Positions 37,021-47,751 of a stretch of DNA of 64,000 bases are shown one piece after another. How positions within the stretch are numbered: position 1 is the first letter of the stretch; every line of letters begins with the position of its first letter. The stretch comes from Ricinus communis (lineage: Eukaryota; Streptophyta; Magnoliopsida; Malpighiales; Euphorbiaceae), in assembly GCF_019578655.1 (NCBI RefSeq), contig NC_063261.1:15428216-15492215 (forward strand), in the 5' to 3' direction. Position numbers and translations under genes: made by a program. Below the pieces are notes generated by a model. That model was not told where the DNA came from and made no database searches. It saw only the letters and a list, made by a program, of their open reading frames with translations.

Positions 37021-37339
37021 CAGTATTGTATTCTCGATCTTCACATATGGATTTAAATACATATGATGAGTATCCTTGATCTTCATCGTCATAGTATTCG
37101 TCTTCCATGTTTTTTGCTCTCTTAACTCTTTCATCTAACGAGTCTTTAGAGACTGACACTCGCTTTAGAGCCATTCTGATGCTTGGAGAGGTTTTAGGAT
37201 TTTGGAAATACACAATTGTAACTTGTACGCAATAATAATGTTGTTCTCTATGTGCATATATATATATATGGAATCCTTTTTCTCTTTGGATTTGAATTAC
37301 AAAATCAGTGTTTTCTTCAGATTGGGCACAAAACACGTA

Positions 37340-37620
37340 CGTTTCTAGGAATCCATTAAAGTCCTATATAAATTAGACAACTCTTCTACCAATATTTAAA
37401 TAAAATTAAATGTACACGCAACTATTTATATATTTTAAAGGTCAAATAGTATATGAAAATTCTACTTATATATTTTAATGTTCTTCTCCTACTTATATAC
37501 TTTTACAGGTCAAATAGTATATGAAAATTCTAGCTTCTTTGGTATATTACACCAGGCCAATACGTATGAGTGACAAAGATTTATTTAAATTATAGACTCA
37601 TTTAAATCATTAAATGAACT
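37340..37620. other. Spacer between tandem acidic-gene copies
   Basis: This is the upstream flank of copy 1 and is homologous to about 39150-39370 upstream of copy 2. From about 37625 on, the downstream flank of copy 2 matches 31265-31500, which shows the tandem duplication unit. Confidence 0.5.
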
Positions 37621-37846
37621 AAGTGACTGAAACTCAATTCAAACTTTGTAAATTTGTGAATCTGTGTGTATGTAGTCAAGAAACATCACTTGGTACTTGT
37701 CAATTTATAACACTAGAATGCCAAAATATACTTGTATATTTATTATATGTCATAATAGTCCAATTTTATACTGACCATCAAAATAATTGTCTCTATGGAT
37801 TCCCATATAGCACAAGAATATAAAGCATTTAAAAAAACTTGCAGTT

Positions 37847-38980
37847 TCATGATGAGCATAAGCTATTCAATATGATTTTTTTTTGCTCTTGGATCAATTG
37901 AGCTCGCATAAGTTTGACTTTAGTTTCAGCTGCCTGCAACTTTCTCCATTTCTCCTCTAATTCCTCTGCTTTTGAATTTCCAATACAACTCAAACTTTGC
38001 TTCACAGAACTTAACAGAGTATACGCAGAGAAATGTTCCAGTTTCAACGACTCATCAAGTCGTGGATACATAGACCAAAAGTCCTTTTCTTCAGTCTTCT
38101 TTTCCCCTACAGAATTAGAACTAATGTAATAGTCATTCAAAGCTTCATCTTCATCTTCTTCTTTTCCATCCTTCTCTTCCACTACAGGATTAGAACTAAT
38201 GTCATAGTCGTCTAAAGCTTCATCTTCATCTTCATCATCTTCTTTTTCAGCCTTCTCTTCCACTATAGGATTAGAACTAATGTTATAGTCATCCAAAACT
38301 TCATCATATCCTTCTCCCTCCTCCTCTTCTTCTTCTTCTTCTTCTTCTTCTCCTTCTTCTTCTTCTTCTGCTTCTTCTTTTACACTCCATATCTTATCAT
38401 CCTCATTCCACAGTCTCTTAATCTCTCTTTTTTATCCACCTCTACGAACCATTCTAGATTTTACAAAAAAATGATTCTTCTCATTCTCCGTCCCAACAGC
38501 CATTGAAAACAGATTCTTCTTAATCTCCATCCCGACAAGCATGGTTCAGACAGCTGTTCGCATCATGAGTGTGGAATGGATTCTTTTAGGTATTGAAATC
38601 ATACTGTTACACCTTTTATTACTTACCTCAACATGTTCTTCTTCTTCAGGATCCTCTTCGTGATCTTTGGTTATGGACTGATCAAGGAATTCATCAAGTT
38701 CTTCATTCGTTACAGACTGATCAGGTGCTACTTCTTCTTCTTCAGGGTACTAGTCGGTTATAGACTGACTGGATGCTACTTTTTCTTCAGGGTCCTCGTC
38801 CAGGTCTTCTTCTTCTTCTTCAGCTTCAGTATTATATTCTCGATCTTCACGTACGGATTCAAATACATATGATGAGTATCCTTGATCTTCATCGTCATAG
38901 TATTCGTCTTTCATGTTTTTTGCTCTCTTGACTCTTTCATGTGATGAATCTTCAGAGACTGACACTCGCTTTAAAGCCAT
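37847..38980 (-). pseudogene. Acidic GeBP/STOREKEEPER-like gene, copy 2
   Basis: A tandem copy of the split gene, starting MALKRVSVSEDSSHERVKRA at 38980. It stays in one frame to the end at 37847 but has two in-frame stops: TAG at 38750-38752, where copy 1 has a Glu codon in TDEYPEE, and TAA at 38432-38434, where copy 1 has Gln in RRGGQKRR. After the stops come three acidic repeat units (about 25-28 residues each, core DEALDDYDISSNPVVEEK), FWSMYPRLDESLKLEHFSA, and the C-terminal helix with EELEEKWRKLQAAETKVK. This copy keeps the complete C-terminus lost in copy 1. With both copies broken, function at this locus is probably gone, unless a truncated N- or C-terminal protein is made. Confidence 0.65.
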
Positions 38981-39369
38981 TTTGATGCTTGGAGAGGTTC
39001 TTAGGGTTTTGGAAATACACAATTATAACTTATACACAATTATAACTTATACACAATAACAATGTTGTTCTATATGTGCATATATATATATGCAATTTCT
39101 GGAATCCTTTTTTTTTTTTTTTTGGATTTGAATTACAAAATCAGTATTTTCTTCGGATTAGGCACAAAACATGTACGTTTCTAGAAATCATTTAAAGTCC
39201 TATATAAATTAGACAACTCTTCTAACAACATTTAAATAAAATTAAGTGTATACGCAACTAATGTTCTTCTCCTACTTGTATATTTTTTAGGAATCTTTCA
39301 CCAGGTCAACTAGTATATGAAAATTCTAGCTTCTTTGTTATATTAAGGCCAATATAAATGAGTGATAAA

Positions 39370-39851
39370 GATTTATTTTATTTATTTTTGAAATGAGTGA
39401 CAAAGATAAATAATTGTGAGTTACATTTGGTATTGGATGTTAAAGAAATGGATCTATGATTTCTTTGATTTAATATATTAAAAGAGTTGTAAGAAAAAAA
39501 AATATAATTAACAATTTTTTTAAATGCAAATTTAAATTTGTGACGCTATTTGAATATGTGAGGGAAAATTCATTAACTAAAACTGAAGGAAAAAAAAAGA
39601 ATCAAATCCCCAGTAGGGGTTTCAGCCCCCACTCCCACTGATCCTCACATGGGTCCGCCCATGGCTGCACTTCAACTTCATCATAACTTACTGGCATTTT
39701 GGCGTAAAGCTGTTTTAATTATATATGAATCTTGTTTTCCTGATGACTTCTTGGGTTTCAGTTTTGGCTCTCTGGTGTTAACTTAAACTCAAACATATAT
39801 TGTAGTTTGAAACGGGTTATGTAGGAACTTTTTTCATAAGTTATTCTTTTT
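39370..39851. other. Intergenic DNA, nothing recognised
   Basis: A short C-rich patch (39605-39665) stands out, but I see no gene or element end in it. Confidence 0.4.
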
Positions 39852-40733
39852 GTTTTTGGTCAAAAGGAAAAGAGTTGATATTAATAGGGCCAAGGGGCCA
39901 AAATCAGTACAAGGATAAAACATCACATAATCAAGCCAAGCCTATAACAACAACACGTAACAGGGTCTAAGCCATAAGGTTACAAATCCCTAAAGGGTTA
40001 AAGGAAATAAGAAGTGATATATGAAATTTGGGTTTAAAAGCCCAACAATAACTGGCTTTTAGGCCTACACAGCAGCTAAAATTTAAAAAAAGCCTCTAGC
40101 AAATATCAAATTTTGCATAAGAGCCATTCATAGGTGGCACCATAACCAACCACATCTCCAGTCGGGGGGCGATCGAACCAGACTTGGATTTAGAGAATTT
40201 TTGTACTAATAAATTCACCTCATTTTCACCTGAAAAACACTAATATAACCATAAGAGTACAAATGACAAGGAACAAAAATAGATCGGCTCTCAGAGGTGA
40301 GGAACCATCGGCAGTTACACCATGTTTGCCCATCCCAGGTGAAAACAACTCCAATAATGGCACAGATATTTGATTGAAGACGCCATTGCCACATCAAGAT
40401 CCATGTACCCAACTCCTTCTTCCCACCCCCCCACCAAGATTTCTCGCAAGACAATTTCCCAAAGGACTACAACCGGTGAGAGCTCTGGAAACCGCCGGAT
40501 CGGGAGGAGACCGCAAAAGAACAACCACAAAATACTAACATAACCATACAACCAAACCACACAAAATCATAGATCCAAATATTTGAAAAAGAAAACACAT
40601 AAATATGTACATAGCTACCACAACAAAAGGAAAAGAAGGAGTAAGGCCACCGTGGGGTAAGCTTTCGGTGACTACCCCAAACCAAACATCCAACGGCGGG
40701 CGACAAGAATGATCAGTCATTGCCCGCTCGCTT
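39852..40733 (-). mobile_element. Truncated LINE-like retroposon
   Basis: It is flanked by a perfect 13-bp duplication, agttattcttttt at 39839-39851 and 40734-40746. On the minus strand the 3' end reads ...tatcaactcttttccttttgaccaaaaacaaaaag, with an A-rich tail against the target copy. Long target duplications plus an A-rich tail mark insertion by LINE machinery. No reverse transcriptase remains in the 882 bp, so it is a 5'-truncated LINE or another retroposed transcript. A poly-G/C stretch and a few short open frames are not convincing as coding. Confidence 0.6.
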
Positions 40734-40746
40734 AGTTATTCTTTTT

Positions 40747-41460
40747 ATTATTAATATTATTATTGAGAGGAAAAATCTCACATAATGAAAGTAATAATGC
40801 TGATGAGAAATTTCCCAGGAGTACAGAAAATAATAGGTAGAAAACAAGTATATAAATATGTTGTATTTGAAAGGTTTACTATTACTCTTTTAGCACAAAC
40901 ATGCAAGAAAGCGCGCTCTCTCCAAAAGATTTCCTATCTGTTATATATTTGGGGCATTACCAGCCAAATTAGCAGGCGATCCACCTCTCCATTGTTTGAA
41001 ACTCTCCAGTGTTTTTTATATTTTTATATAAATTTTTTTTATCTAGATTTAATATATACAAAACAACTAATAAAAGAGTAGTATGTATGTATGAGTGTTT
41101 TATAATTTGGTATTGAATGATTGAGATATACTCTATTATCTAAAACTAATAAATATATATTAATCATTTATCGGTTTAATGTATAGATGATAAATTATAT
41201 AAAACTTAAAAAAGATTTCTTAAAATTTCTATTTACTTTTATTGTTGTTAAATACATAATTTTCATTGGTCCACATTTTGTCAGAGATATTGTATAAATT
41301 GTATTTTCATATCCCAATTTGATAGTCCACTTTTGATTTATATGTAAATTAAAAAAAAAATACTTTTCCATTTAATATCTATAATTTTTATTATTTCTTA
41401 GATATATTTAAACTTTTCATTAAAGCTATAATCTCAAAATATAAAATATAAAAATTTATT
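40747..41460. other. AT-rich intergenic DNA
   Basis: No gene or element is recognised between the retroposon and the pararetroviral inverted repeat. Confidence 0.4.
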
Positions 41461-41583
41461 TATTGTATATTGTCCTATTATGCATGTGAGTGAATGATGA
41501 GTCATCCTTATTGTCTTGTAAGTGGAGGATGAGTGGGATCCCCACTTAGCCTCCTTTTGTATTCTTGTTGTGATTCTCCTCTC

Positions 41584-41612
41584 TATATAAGGAGAAGTCA
41601 TTTTTGAATAAA
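41584..41612 (+). promoter_or_regulatory. Left-arm pararetroviral promoter TATA and polyadenylation signal
   Basis: TATATAAG at 41584-41591 is followed by AATAAA at 41607-41612. A poly(A) signal this close behind the start site is a feature of pararetroviral pregenomic RNA, where it is bypassed the first time and used at the end. Confidence 0.6.
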
Positions 41613-41850
41613 ATCAAAGAAAGTTTTCATTAAGCTCCTTCTCTTCTCCTCGATCCAATGGCAGTGAACTAATAGTTCTTTCGATCATTTTAGTATGATC
41701 CAAAGGGCTAACTCGGCTATCGAAATCCAAAGAGCGGAAAGACCCCATGGCGAGGTGCCTCTTTGTGGTATTAAGCAGGGATACCACGCCTTGAGTTCTG
41801 ACGTGAGGATTATACCATGAGCGACTCTCGGCTCCCTTCGGTATCGAGCC

Positions 41851-42714
41851 ATGGTGGCGGAGAAGAAATCTAAACACAATGACTACGAAATTACTACCCT
41901 TCTACTCTACAACTTTCTCCTTCATGTAAGAAAACCATATCTAACAAGATAGACCATCTTGTAGAGATCTCCCGTATACCGGAAAATGTTCAAATAGAAA
42001 TACCTAATACCTATTATGAACCCTTACAATATTTTCAAGAAACAAAACTTTGTCGGAAAAACCTTTAACTGACTTATCCATAAACAACCTCTTACAGGTA
42101 AAGAATATGTCCAATCTTCTTCCCTTTCTCGATGTTCTCTTACTGCTACCACGAGGCGATGCGTTACTCTCGAAATCCAACCTCTTTCATAAAGCGATTG
42201 GAGAAAACAGGGCTATACACACCTTCATCTTGGGCGGTTAGACTAGTCCTATCATGGAAGGATGGGACTCGATCCTGACAGTATATCGCTGGACACAGAT
42301 ACCTCAGTATGAGCATGCGATAATCAAAGCGATCGTCAACACTACGGGAAGTGTTGTCTTGACCTCTTCCCCAATTTCAATCTATCCCTCAATGATCCTT
42401 ATATTTCCACTTTGAACTAAAAGTTCAAGCTCGGATAACGAGAGCGAATCAAGTCGATAACGCTCTCTCGCAACCATACACCATCGGATAGTCTATAGAC
42501 TACGGGATCATGCATTCAATCTGCGGATCCCGGGCTTTCAAGTCTCCTCCGATGCGTTGTTCATTATGGCCGACTCGGCCGGATCCTACTATTGTCCAGA
42601 CTCTGCAACTCGAAAGAAGATCTACAAAAGGTGATCCCAGCGAATGGGTCACTAACTATGAAGCTTCAGGCATCCCAAACTAAGCTGCTCAAGCCTACGG
42701 ACCCTCTTGGAAGA
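41851..42714 (+). pseudogene. Movement-protein-like remnant, left arm
   Basis: This is the inverted counterpart of the right-arm remnant, more decayed, with numerous stops and indels. It ends at the palindrome centre at the same gene position. Confidence 0.5.
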
Positions 42715-42719
42715 TCGCT

Positions 42720-43573
42720 TTAATAGTCCCGTCTCTTTGTTGGATAAAAAGAGGGTTTGTAGCTTGAACAGGGCTTAGTTTGGGATGCCTGAAGCTTCTC
42801 ATAGTTAGTGACCCATTCTGTTGGGATCAGCTTTTGTAGATCTTCTTTTCGAGTTGCACGGGAGTCCGGACAATAGTAGGGATCGGCCATAATGAACAAC
42901 GCATCGAGGAGACTTGAAAGCCTGGATCCGCAGATTGAATGCATGATCCCGTAGTCTATAAACTATCCGATGGTGTATGGTTGCGAGAGAGCGTTATCGA
43001 CTTGATTCGCTATCCGAGCTTGAACTTTTAGTGCGGAAATATAAGGATCACTGAGGGATAGATTGAAATTAGGGAAGAAGGTCAAGACAACACTCGTGTT
43101 GAGTGTTGTGACGATCGCTTTGATTATCGCATGCTCATACTTGAGGTATCTTGTATGAGTCCCATCCTTCCATGATAGGATAGGACTAGTCTAACTGCCC
43201 AAGATGAAGGTGTGTATAGCCTTTTCTCCATGAAAGAGGTTGGGATTTCGAGAGTAACGCATCGCCCCGTGGTAGCAGAGAACATTGAAAGGGAAGAAGA
43301 TTGGACATATTCTTTTATTGTAAGAGGTTGTTTATGGATAAGCTGGTTAAAGGTTTTTTTGACAAAGTTTTATTTTTTGAAAATATTGTAAGGGTTCATA
43401 ATAGGTACTAGGGTATTTTCTATTTGAACATTTTCTGGTATATGGGAGATCTCTACAAGATGGTCTATCTTGTTAGATATGGTTTTCTTACATGAAGGAG
43501 AAAGTTGTAGAGTAGAAGTGTGGGTAGTAATTTCTATAGTCATGGTGTTTAGATTTCTCTTCTCTGTCACCAT
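42720..43573 (-). pseudogene. Movement-protein-like remnant, right arm
   Basis: Fragments of a 30K-superfamily-like movement protein lie in more than one frame. An open segment just after the primer site runs to 43370, and another open segment, 42944-42720, contains LDALFIMAD and LQKLIPTEWVTNYEKL, which I recognise as the C-terminal half of caulimovirus-type movement proteins. Indels and stops separate the fragments, so no functional protein can be made. The palindrome centre cuts the gene off at its 3' side. Confidence 0.5.
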
Positions 43574-43586
43574 GGCTCTGATACCA
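43574..43586 (-). other. Right-arm tRNA-Met primer-binding site
   Basis: The minus strand reads TGGTATCAGAGCC, an exact match to the usual initiator tRNA-Met site. The left-arm equivalent at 41838-41850 reads tcggtatcgagcc and is degraded. Confidence 0.7.
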
Positions 43587-43856
43587 AGGGGGAGCTGAGA
43601 GCTGTTCATGGTATAATCCTCATGCTGTAAACTCAAGGCAGGTGGTATCCTTAAGCTAATACCACAAAGAGGCACCTCGCCATGGGGGTCTTTCTGCTCT
43701 TTTGGATTTCGATAGCCGAGTTAGCCCTTTTGGATCATACCAAAAACAGATCGTAGCAACTATTAGTTTATTGCCATTGGATCGAGGAGAAGAGAAGGGA
43801 GGAGTTTAGAAGGCCATGAGAGAGTAAAAAGTTGCTTAATGGAAACTTTCCTTGAT

Positions 43857-43885
43857 TTTATTCAAAAATGACTTCTCCTTATATA
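43857..43885 (-). promoter_or_regulatory. Right-arm pararetroviral promoter TATA and polyadenylation signal
   Basis: The minus strand has TATATAAG (43878-43885) and AATAAA (43857-43862), the mirror of the left arm. The two promoters face each other across the palindrome. Confidence 0.6.
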
Positions 43886-44008
43886 GGAAGGAGAATCACA
43901 ACAAGAATACAAAAGGAGGCTAAGTGGGGATCCCACTCATCCTCCACTTACAAGACAATAAGTACGACTCATCATTCACTCACATGCCTAATAGGACAAT
44001 ATACAATA

Positions 44009-44732
44009 ATTCACTCCACTCACATACCTAATAATTCACTCCACTCACATACAATAATACACTCAACTTTCAAGACAATAAGGACGACATCCATCAATTT
44101 GGACTGGATGGGGAGGGAGAATATTAATTTGGCTATAAAGTTAATTTTGTCCTAATTTGGGCTTATCTTTAAAGTTTATTGGCGCAAATAGTTGCGTACC
44201 ATCTCCAAGATGAATTCTCTTTCTCTCTGGGTTTTCTATGTAAGATATTATGATATGTAAGATATTTTGATAAGTTTGCTATGCTTTAGTGATAGGGTAA
44301 AAAAGCCACATCTTTCCAGCAATGTGCGACAAGCTGTCCCGTGGGAGCTATGTTGTTCGGAAACAGAAATGGAAAAAGGGACACGTCATGAGAATACGAA
44401 ATTTTTAAAAAAATTTAGAAGCGAGACTAAGACTTAAGAATATTTATATAATAGAAAAGAGTTAAAAATTATCTATAAATAGAAAAAAATAATATAAAAA
44501 ATGAAAAAAATCTTTTTCAGATAGGAAATTCAATTAAATGAAAAGATTTTTTTTTTTAAAAATTCTTAAAGTTTTCAAAAATGAATAAAAATATAAAAAA
44601 TAATTAAAAATAATTTTTAAAAGTTTTGAAATATTTTTGAAGAATTTCGGTGTCTGAAATGCATCCAACACAAAAATATAATCCCATTTAGAGTTTCCAT
44701 GCAACCTAGAATAAGAGCGAAGCTTCAAACAG
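44009..44732. other. Flank with duplicated segment (44088-44194)
   Basis: 44088-44194 matches 60637-60728 (agggagaatattaatttggc and nearby), which shows that the duplication shared with the DnaJ locus starts here. From 44195 the two copies part; the other copy continues with sequence found here only at about 48528. 43981-44060 has small repeats of tcactccactcacata. Confidence 0.6.
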
Positions 44733-47700
44733 GGTTATTGTTGATTTCAACCTCATCACCACTAGATGTCATGACCCGGTCTGTGGGCCCATGACCGGCA
44801 CTAGAAAATTGGTAGACTTAAGGCCACCAAATCCCGTAGTAAGCTTGACAATTCACTAACTCAATCAAGGTTAATCCAGATTCTGTCCATTAACACTGTT
44901 TCATAATTAATCTTTAACCATAAGATATTATATATTTCGATCTGCCAGCATAATTAGGCAAGACCTGAATTTACATGCAATTACAAAATGATAAGTTCTA
45001 AAACTTCTATTGCGGAGAATCTAGAATCTTAAAAGTCAAATATACCAATAAAATCAGTTACATTTAAACCCGAAGTTGAAGGAAGTCGGGTTGCTAGAGA
45101 AAAAGAACTGTAGGAAACTAACAAACACTTGAAAAAAAATAGTTAAATCTGAGACTGTCAGTCTCGAGAGTGAGTTAAAATTATATATCCAAAAACGAAT
45201 ACAAACACTTCAATATAATATTTGTTTAATTAAAATAAAATACTAAGTTATGCAAAAACACGTGTCATGCCATGTTTCTATAAAATAATTTTTTTCATGC
45301 TATGGGACGAGTACCCCAACAGAACCCTAATTTCCAATACTAACAATCTTAGTCTTTCGGCTCTTTCACTCCAATAAGACTGGCGCCTAGAAAGCGGAGC
45401 TCAATTAGGGTCCTTAAATCCAGTCTGATCACTTAATTTCTAATAAAGCCGGCGCCTAGAGAGCAACGCTTGACCATGGACCTTTACTCCGACAAACATA
45501 CTCTACACAGCTTAGAGAGTTGAACTCAACCAGGACAAATCCTAAATCATTCTTTTACTATAAGTTTCATATTCATACCGGTGCACATGCAGTCCTGATG
45601 CAACCCATCAGGTGGCATGTTCTACTACCGTATCATCCCGATTAACATGCAATCACAATAGTAATAATGTAGAAAATGATACATATATGAATAGTAATTA
45701 AATAAATAATTAAAATTTTAAATTTTAATCAGAATTGCTATATAAAATTTTTAGCATATGACACATATACAGCAGATATATGACTTTAACTCACAGTTCT
45801 AGCGACCTCCTTGCTCTGCTCCTAAGCCTCGGGTGGAGCAGGCTGAAATGATGGATTATCTATTCATGGGAACAATTCAATTAATTAAAGTAAAATATTT
45901 AATAAATAGCCTTATAAACTCCTAAAACTGACTGTATAAGAATTTCGATTCGGAAATTCTACCGAAAACTCGGCATAACCTTCCCTAAATTACGGACGTA
46001 TACCCTCCATATAACAGGTCCAGGACCTGCCATAAATACTTCTAATATTCAACAATTAATTAACGAGAGTAGGGCCACCAAGCCTTCATTATTTTTTCCG
46101 ACTCCGTAACATATATCATAAATCATAATTTTTAGCAAATGGTCCGACCTACCATTATTTTAACAAATAATCCTCACATAATTTTTCTGGTGTTCAATAC
46201 AATGATTAATTAAATAATTTTTTTATCAACAAACTCTAAAATCAACGGACTAGAGAATTACCGAGACGCTTGATCACCCAGTCAACTCGCCTCTAGCTGC
46301 CGGAGTCCGATCGACGATCCGAGAGCGCCTACGGACTCAAGACAATGCGCATATGATGATTCCAGCACCCGATCCTCCGATCCGACCCCCGATCATCCGG
46401 AGAAATTCATAGACGATCCCGACCGTCGATTTTCAAACGGAGTCCGGTCGCTGCAAAATTAGTGTTATTGGAAAGCTTGAGATGAAGGAAGTCCAGATAT
46501 GCCCTCTGATCAACCATCCCTCATTGGAACTCGCCAAAAAAAGCCTAAAATCTCAACTGCCTACCCAAAAAAATCCTTCGCCGGACACGCCTTCCTCCGG
46601 CCACCGCTACTGCTCCCAAAAGGAAGCCCATAATCAGGCGAGTTGATTGCCACCCGACTCGGCCGCCATTACCGCCGAAGACGCCATGCACGGTGTCGAA
46701 CAACCGCTGTCTCTCTTTCTTTTGCTTCACCGCTCATTGTCGTCGTTGCTGCTACTGATCTCCCCAGCGTCTGCTCTTCCGCCAGACATCGCCACCGCGC
46801 CCCGAGCTTAACTAGTCACGAATGGCAGTTCCTCTTCTTCCTCTTCCCCTTCTTCGTCGCCATGCCCGATCTCCCCTTTTATTTCTTTCCTTTCTCTTAT
46901 CGTCATTTGGTCCCTAAAATTTTACTTAATAAAACCATTTAGTCCCTTATTCTTTTTAATTACTAATAATTTTTCCTGTAAACTTTCTGTTTAACCCTTC
47001 GACTTTTCAGTAGCATTTCAATTAAGCCCCTAACTACTTAATTTGGGCCAAATTACAATTATTAAAAAATAGAGAGTTACTTATTTACCCTTGCTTTTAA
47101 GGTGAAATTACTAAAATACCCTTATCAACCATGAAAAATTCTCATTTAAACCCCATATTAAAGTAATTATACTTTTAGCCCTTATTTCATAACTAATTGT
47201 CAATAATCCTAATACTTAATTAACTTAAATAATAAATTTATTAACTATTTTTCAATTTAAAACAACACCATTTGCTAATTAAAATTTGTCATTCCCTAAT
47301 AAATTATTTTATAAAAATATTATCTACTATTTCTTTCATAACTTTCAAATATAATGTTTGATTCATATATTTATATCGGGAGAAAATTAAGTGTGACATA
47401 TATATATATAAAAATATAATTTATCTCCCAAGGAATTCACTTAATTAATTTTTTTAAAAATCAAACTAATTAGATATAAAAAAATAAATTCCTTTATTTA
47501 TATCTAGCATTGAAATTCTATTTTATATCATCTCAATTCAATTACTTAAAATAAAATTAATTAAAATTAAATAAAAATTTGTTATTAGTTATTACTAATA
47601 TTATTATTATTATTATTAAAAAGAAAATTTTGGGTATTACAGTAGAGGCCTGGAAACTTCAATGGAATTTGCCTTGGGAATTGTCGAGAAGTTTCTTAGA

Positions 47701-47751
47701 CGCCATAAGGCACTAGAGCTTGCCAAGGTAATGCTTTTCAGACACCCATAG
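44733..47751 (+). pseudogene. DJ-1/PfpI-like C-terminal exon fragment, split by a solo LTR
   Basis: Before the LTR, after a possible AG acceptor at 44731-44732, the plus strand reads VIVDFNLITTR. After it, from 47647, it continues GLETSMEFALGIVEKFL, then KALELAKVMLFRHP and a stop at 47749-47751, in the same frame. DJ-1 family proteins have the same order, with an N-L-I-T-S-R-G stretch followed by G-T-x-x-E-F and an amphipathic helix. No other DJ-1 exon was found within the window, so this looks like a captured or left-over single exon. DJ-1 proteins act as glyoxalase/deglycase or stress proteins; this fragment lacks the nucleophile elbow and cannot be active. Confidence 0.6.
44767..47641 (-). 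mobile_element. Solo LTR A (about 2.9 kb), in the DJ-1 fragment
   Basis: It begins TGTCATGACCCGG and ends GGGTATTACA on the plus strand. It is the same family as solo LTR B in the opposite orientation, as B begins TGTAACACCCGG and ends GGTCGTGACA. Target copies are ctaga (44762-44766) and gtaga (47642-47646), matching at four of five bases. It has no internal genes. A GC-richer core (46260-46870) makes spurious open frames. The TGTAACACCC start and the length fit Tekay/Del-type Ty3 LTRs; that lineage call is an inference. Confidence 0.75.

Larger units (their letters stand above)
31573..37174 (-). pseudogene. Acidic GeBP/STOREKEEPER-like gene, copy 1, split by a Copia element
   Basis: The coding sequence starts MALKRVSVSKDS at 37174, runs to 36316, is broken by the Copia element (31796-36315), and resumes in the same frame at 31795. 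It has a run of about 25 Glu (a CTT repeat at 36961-37020), a basic part with RRIKRLWNEDDKI, and repeated acidic units of the type DEALDDYNISFDPVVEEK. After the element come FWSMYPRLDESLKLEHF and ELEEKWRK. A 10-bp duplication (31587-31596 and 31597-31606) then shifts the frame to a stop at 31573-31575; copy 2 has only one unit and reads on. KRLWNEDDKI and ELEEKWRKLQAAETKVKLMR resemble the start of the DNA-binding domain and the C-terminal helix of GeBP/STOREKEEPER regulators, but the domain between them is largely missing. That link is an inference from remembered motifs. The element turns the frame into a stop within five codons, so this copy is dead. Confidence 0.65.
41461..44008. mobile_element. 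Endogenous pararetrovirus-like inverted repeat (two convergent partial copies)
   Basis: The left arm (41461-42714, plus orientation) and right arm (42757-44008, minus orientation) are inverted copies with a spacer of about 42 bp. Each arm reads inward: a TATA box, a polyadenylation signal about 20 bases later, a leader, a tRNA-Met primer site, and the first part of a movement-protein-like frame. That order is the pregenomic promoter/leader layout of Caulimoviridae. Both arms have stops and indels; the right arm is the better preserved. Nothing of coat protein, protease or RT is present. It is non-infectious debris. An LTR retrotransposon end is the alternative; the movement-protein-like sequence argues against it. 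Confidence 0.6.

Noticed and set aside
36928..37134. Lys-rich 68-codon frame
   Set aside because: It is a frame-shifted reading of the CTT/GAA repeat in the acidic gene; the long Lys run is only the repeat.
40315..40720. Trp/Gly-rich minus-strand frames inside the LINE-like retroposon, considered as a gene
   Set aside because: Three overlapping frames compete, none matches a family I know, and the segment is bounded by target duplications, so it is inserted DNA.
46545..46942. Open frames in the GC-rich core of solo LTR A
   Set aside because: Same reason: LTR sequence, low complexity, no conserved frame with LTR B.
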